64,000 nucleotides of DNA, from NCBI RefSeq assembly GCF_050262165.1, contig NZ_CP189844.1, one strand, 5' to 3'. The notes beneath the pieces were generated by a model. The model was given only the letters and a program-made list of their open reading frames with translations, was not told the origin of the DNA and did no database searches. The position numbers and the translations under genes are program-made. The DNA comes from Parvimonas sp015257355 (GTDB taxonomy: Bacteria; Bacillota; Clostridia; Tissierellales; Peptoniphilaceae). This document shows, in pieces, positions 61,707-64,000 of the stretch; the first letter of the stretch is position 1, and every line of letters starts with the position of its first letter.

Positions 61707-62178
61707 AACTATTTCCTTTTGAAAAATAATTTACAATTTTATCACACTTTAAAATATAGTTTAATATATATTGATTGTTTTTAAGTATTTTTATAAATAT
61801 TTCTGCAGGTATTTTTTCGTAAACTTTATATTCATTTATAATCTTCCAAAAATCATCTCTGTAATTATAATTTATAGTCTCTATTATCTTTTTCAATTTA
61901 TTTATATTAATCTCTGAAAAATACTTACCAATCACACTTTTAAAACTATTTACAACTTTAATATAATCCTCTAGTTTATTCTTATCCCAATATTCAGAAT
62001 AAATTTTATTTTTAAAAAATTGTTGTATATTATAAAGTTCAATTATTTCGTTAATATCTGTTCTTTTTGCTTCTAGCACAAAGTTGTTAATTAGAGTTTC
62101 TATTCTCTCCGTATCAAATCCTAGACTTAAATCTTTTACAGAATAAAATTTTACTCTTAAAATATCATTTGAATCCAT
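61639..62178 (-). CDS. Hypothetical protein upstream of, and overlapping, the HEPN-like gene
   Basis: A 179-residue charged helical protein, with segments such as ERIETLINNFVLEAKRTDI and KLKKIIETINYNYRDDFW. I do not recognise it. Its last 23 codons overlap the start of the next gene in another frame and look less protein-like (SILCRNIIKILFRKTR), while the other frame (EIVMYMEENPFCAEILLRYY) looks like native continuation. The two ORFs may therefore be a single gene of about 650 codons split by an indel near 61712-61725 (at TTTTTCAAAAGG). The ATG 62178 has AAAGG 12 bases upstream, a weak site. Confidence 0.6.
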   Translation of the reverse strand: MDSNDILRVKFYSVKDLSLGFDTERIETLINNFVLEAKRTDINEIIELYNIQQFFKNKIYSEYWDKNKLEDYIKVVNSFKSVIGKYFSEININKLKKIIETINYNYRDDFWKIINEYKVYEKIPAEIFIKILKNNQYILNYILKCDKIVNYFSKGNSYVYGRKSILCRNIIKILFRKTR

Positions 62179-62484
62179 AGTTATAATATGCCTTTCTTAA
62201 ATTAAAATCCTTATAGTTAATATACATATGACAATTAATTTTAAATTATTTAAATTCATTATTTATTTATCATTTTTTGTTTTGTAAAAATTTTTTCTTT
62301 ACGCCTCTTCTCCAACAATGCAAAAGAATCATAAAAACTCAGTTCTCCAACAAGTAACATAATTAACAACTATATACGGGAATATTGAAAAACCTATTTT
62401 CGCCTTAAAACGTATATGTCAAACCAATACAAATGTTAAGTTGCCCCAATCATCTAACAGAACAATATCTTCGAAACATTTTTA
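62179..62484. other. Intergenic stretch with a possible gene remnant
   Basis: On the reverse strand at 62259-62345 a frame reads SFYDSFALLEKRRKEKIF and ends in TAA, and a second frame upstream (to about 62440) reads FKAKIGFSIFPYIVVNYVT, interrupted by stops. Together they look like the decayed 3' end of a gene, but no family is recognised. Nothing else is seen in this interval. Confidence 0.3.
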
Positions 62485-63339
62485 TCAATTGTCATTATAA
62501 CCATTCTTAATCGTATCAAAGTAACGTTTCCAATATTGCTCTCTTTCAATAATCTTCACAGAATCATACGACAAACCAAAACTCTCTAACAATGTATATG
62601 TAAAATACTTCTCAAAATACTCTGCACCATTCTGTTCATAGAGTGCAATAAGTTTTTTATTTCCACCATGCTTAGAATCTAAATAATTACCCCATCTTTG
62701 AGCCACCCCATATTCTCCTGTGGCTGAGCCAATATATAGTTTTCCAGTATGAGCATCCGTAAGACAATACACACCTGTAGTCTTTTTCAAAGCTTCATAA
62801 TAAGTTGGGAGAATCCGACCATTGAAAATGTCAGATAATCTATGATACTGTAGATGCACACGGTCGTATCCTTCAAACTTCTCACCACTATAAACACAGG
62901 GAAGAACCTCTAGTACAATTCCTTCATCAAGATATATATTTAATCAAATTAAATATATATCTTGAAAAGGTGTTACCTTTTTTGTATTTGATGATGAGCC
63001 TTCCGAATAATGGAACAAATCTATCAAGCGCTTGAGCATCAGCCCAATCATTGGCTGGAGTATCTATTATCTGTGCAACCGAAATAAGTAACCATTCATC
63101 TTCTAGCATTCTTGCAAAACTAAAAACCCATTGTTCTGGATAAAAGTTTCTCTGCTTTCCATACACCCTTAATATGAACAGTCCTTGCAAATACCGTTTG
63201 CTTTATCTCCTTCAGAATGTTTTAACTATCTATCAAGAAATGGTTGTCCTCCACTTCCAGCTTGCATATTAAATTCTATTTTACTATTATTAATCTCTTC
63301 TTGTGACAAATGAAGAATGTCATTTAATAATAAATCCAT
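62485..63339 (-). pseudogene. GIY-YIG nuclease family gene, disrupted at three places
   Basis: The intact gene would have about 284 codons. It starts at ATG 63339 (MDLLLNDILHLSQEEINNSK, the usual N-terminus of these proteins). Lesion 1 is a TAG at 63226-63228 after GGQPFLDR. Lesion 2 is a frameshift between CKDCSY (frame 1, ends TAA 63169-63171) and RVYGKQRNFYPEQW (frame 2). Lesion 3 is at the 37-bp palindrome 62928-62964, where frame 2 ends after FNLIKYI and frame 1 resumes with DEGIVLEVLPCVYSGEKF. The C-terminal catalytic domain is well preserved: GVYCLTDAHTGKLYIGSATG is the GIY-YIG motif, followed by RWGNYL and the Glu of IEREQYWK. It was probably a restriction-type or homing-like endonuclease and is now inactive. 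Confidence 0.85.
62928..62964. repeat. Perfect 17+3+17 palindrome at the third lesion of the GIY-YIG gene
   Basis: CAAGATATATATTTAAT-CAA-ATTAAATATATATCTTG. Removing TCTT (four bases) from the arm nearer the gene's 3' side restores the reading frame KYI-DEGIV. This is what a quasi-palindrome, template-switch mutation produces. Confidence 0.85.
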
Positions 63340-63358
63340 GTAGACACCACCATTAATA

Positions 63359-63556
63359 TTATTTCTTTATCACTTTTATAAATACCTTTGCTACCTTGTG
63401 TCCATACTTTTTTAAGCCTATTCTAATAACAGCAATAGCGCTTATTCCAATTATATTATTACCTTGTTTTTGATGTTTGGGACATAATCCCATTTTGTTT
63501 TTTGGATCTGTAATGATTCTTCCACACACCATACAAGTTTTTTCTTTATTGCTCAT
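63359..63556 (-). CDS. Small zinc-finger-like protein
   Basis: A 65-residue protein. MSNKEKTCMVCGRII, then GLCPKHQKQ, gives a CxxC...CxxH arrangement that could bind zinc. The second half is hydrophobic then basic (IIGISAIAVIRIGLKKYGHK, KVAKVFIKVIKK). ATG 63556 is chosen because GGAG lies ten bases upstream; earlier ATGs at 63565 and 63562 are too close to this site. It overlaps the 3' end of the upstream gene by 11 bases, so it is coupled to it. The CxxC-plus-hydrophobic format resembles small accessory proteins of restriction or toxin systems, but I cannot assign it. Confidence 0.65.
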   Translation of the reverse strand: MSNKEKTCMVCGRIITDPKNKMGLCPKHQKQGNNIIGISAIAVIRIGLKKYGHKVAKVFIKVIKK

Positions 63557-64000
63557 AATCATCATTCTCCACAGTTATAACATATATTTCTTGATTTTGT
63601 GTTTCATCCATACCAACGGAAAATGCACTCTTGCTTTTTTCAAGAGCTGGTTGTATTTCTTTCGAGAAATAATGCCAACAGTTCAAATTATCCTTGGTAT
63701 ATGGGAAGTAATCATGCATCAAATTCACAGCTGTTATCCCTTTAATTGTCACTGGCTTTGTCAAAAAATCATAAATAACGTGTTGGTATGATTGTAACAC
63801 TTCTTTTGCTATATTTGATTCTCCCAAATATTCCAAAAGTTGTATTCTAACTCCAACATACTTTGTTGCTATTTGTAAGTCACTAGTAAGAAAGCTCATA
63901 TATGAATTCAACGAATTTCCAAACCCTAAAAATATTCTATTAGTTCTTTTAGCAAGTGAACGTGTAGTTGTTTCAATATCAGCATAAATAGCATTCAAGG
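63546..64000 (-). CDS. Hypothetical protein, 5' end beyond the window
   Basis: The frame is open from 64000 to a TAA at 63546-63548, giving 150 residues of the C-terminal part. The sequence is helical and amphipathic at first (AIYADIETTTRSLAKRTNR), and later has 'SYQHVIYDFLTKP' and HDYFPYTKDNLNCWHYF. It ends with an acidic tail (VENDDYEQ). I do not recognise a domain. The TTG near the window edge has no ribosome-binding site, so the true start is probably outside. It is co-transcribed with the small zinc-finger-like gene. Confidence 0.6.
   Translation of the reverse strand, partial: LNAIYADIETTTRSLAKRTNRIFLGFGNSLNSYMSFLTSDLQIATKYVGVRIQLLEYLGESNIAKEVLQSYQHVIYDFLTKPVTIKGITAVNLMHDYFPYTKDNLNCWHYFSKEIQPALEKSKSAFSVGMDETQNQEIYVITVENDDYEQ

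Noticed and set aside
62927..63190. 87-codon ORF taken as an independent small gene.
   Set aside because: It is the middle part of the GIY-YIG gene between two frameshifts, with a TTG at a lesion and no ribosome-binding site.

Overview
The window is a low-GC (roughly 28-30 percent by eye) bacterial chromosome segment. Long runs of co-oriented genes with strong GGAGG ribosome-binding sites, T-box leaders, sortase-anchored surface proteins, a class III anaerobic ribonucleotide reductase and a Veg protein point to an anaerobic Gram-positive coccus of the Firmicutes. My best guess is a Parvimonas-like member of Peptoniphilaceae; this is inference, because no 16S gene or marker set lies in the window.

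Layout. 1-7 kb: 5' part of tex, dihydrolipoyl dehydrogenase, a coupled pair of tiny membrane ORFs, then a PucR-type regulator facing a DUF5058 / membrane protein / M20 amidohydrolase operon. 7-10 kb: four tandem CPBP intramembrane-protease paralogues. 10-22 kb: yaaA; nrdD-nrdG-cation-efflux operon with two NrdR-like boxes; two small membrane or secreted proteins; a heterodimeric ABC exporter; proS behind a proline T-box; dps. 22-30 kb: an OatA-like O-acyltransferase and a block of murE, asparagine synthase, an ATP-grasp ligase and an aspartate racemase, which together read as a D-Asp/D-Asn peptidoglycan cross-bridge pathway. 30-31 kb: a tRNA operon Lys-(repeats)-Phe-Gly-Cys whose Lys-Phe spacer is filled by four 163-164 bp repeats, each starting with a decayed copy of the tRNA-Phe 5' end. 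31-37 kb: six-gene operon (rRNA methyltransferase, PAS-SpoIIE phosphatase, pgi, AI-2E-like fragment, moeA, mobB). 37-42 kb: ECF substrate-binding component, veg, and the operon bofA-like / tmk / two c-di-AMP receptor paralogues / holB / 42-aa membrane peptide.

42-57 kb is a cell-surface region: a 13-copy 66-bp GC-rich tandem array, two sortase-anchored proteins, a DKNYY-repeat protein, a brnQ-metY operon under a T-box, and a 1,716-residue sortase-anchored adhesin with 420-bp near-identical tandem repeats. 57-64 kb is accessory DNA with mostly unrecognised genes and several broken ones: a gene split by one amber codon, a protein with a HEPN-like RX4H motif overlapping a helper ORF, and a GIY-YIG nuclease pseudogene with at least three lesions, one of which sits at a perfect 37-bp palindrome.

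The parts most worth following up are the tRNA-Phe-derived repeats, the 66-bp array, the D-Asx cross-bridge cluster, the two c-di-AMP receptor paralogues, and the decaying accessory island at the right end.
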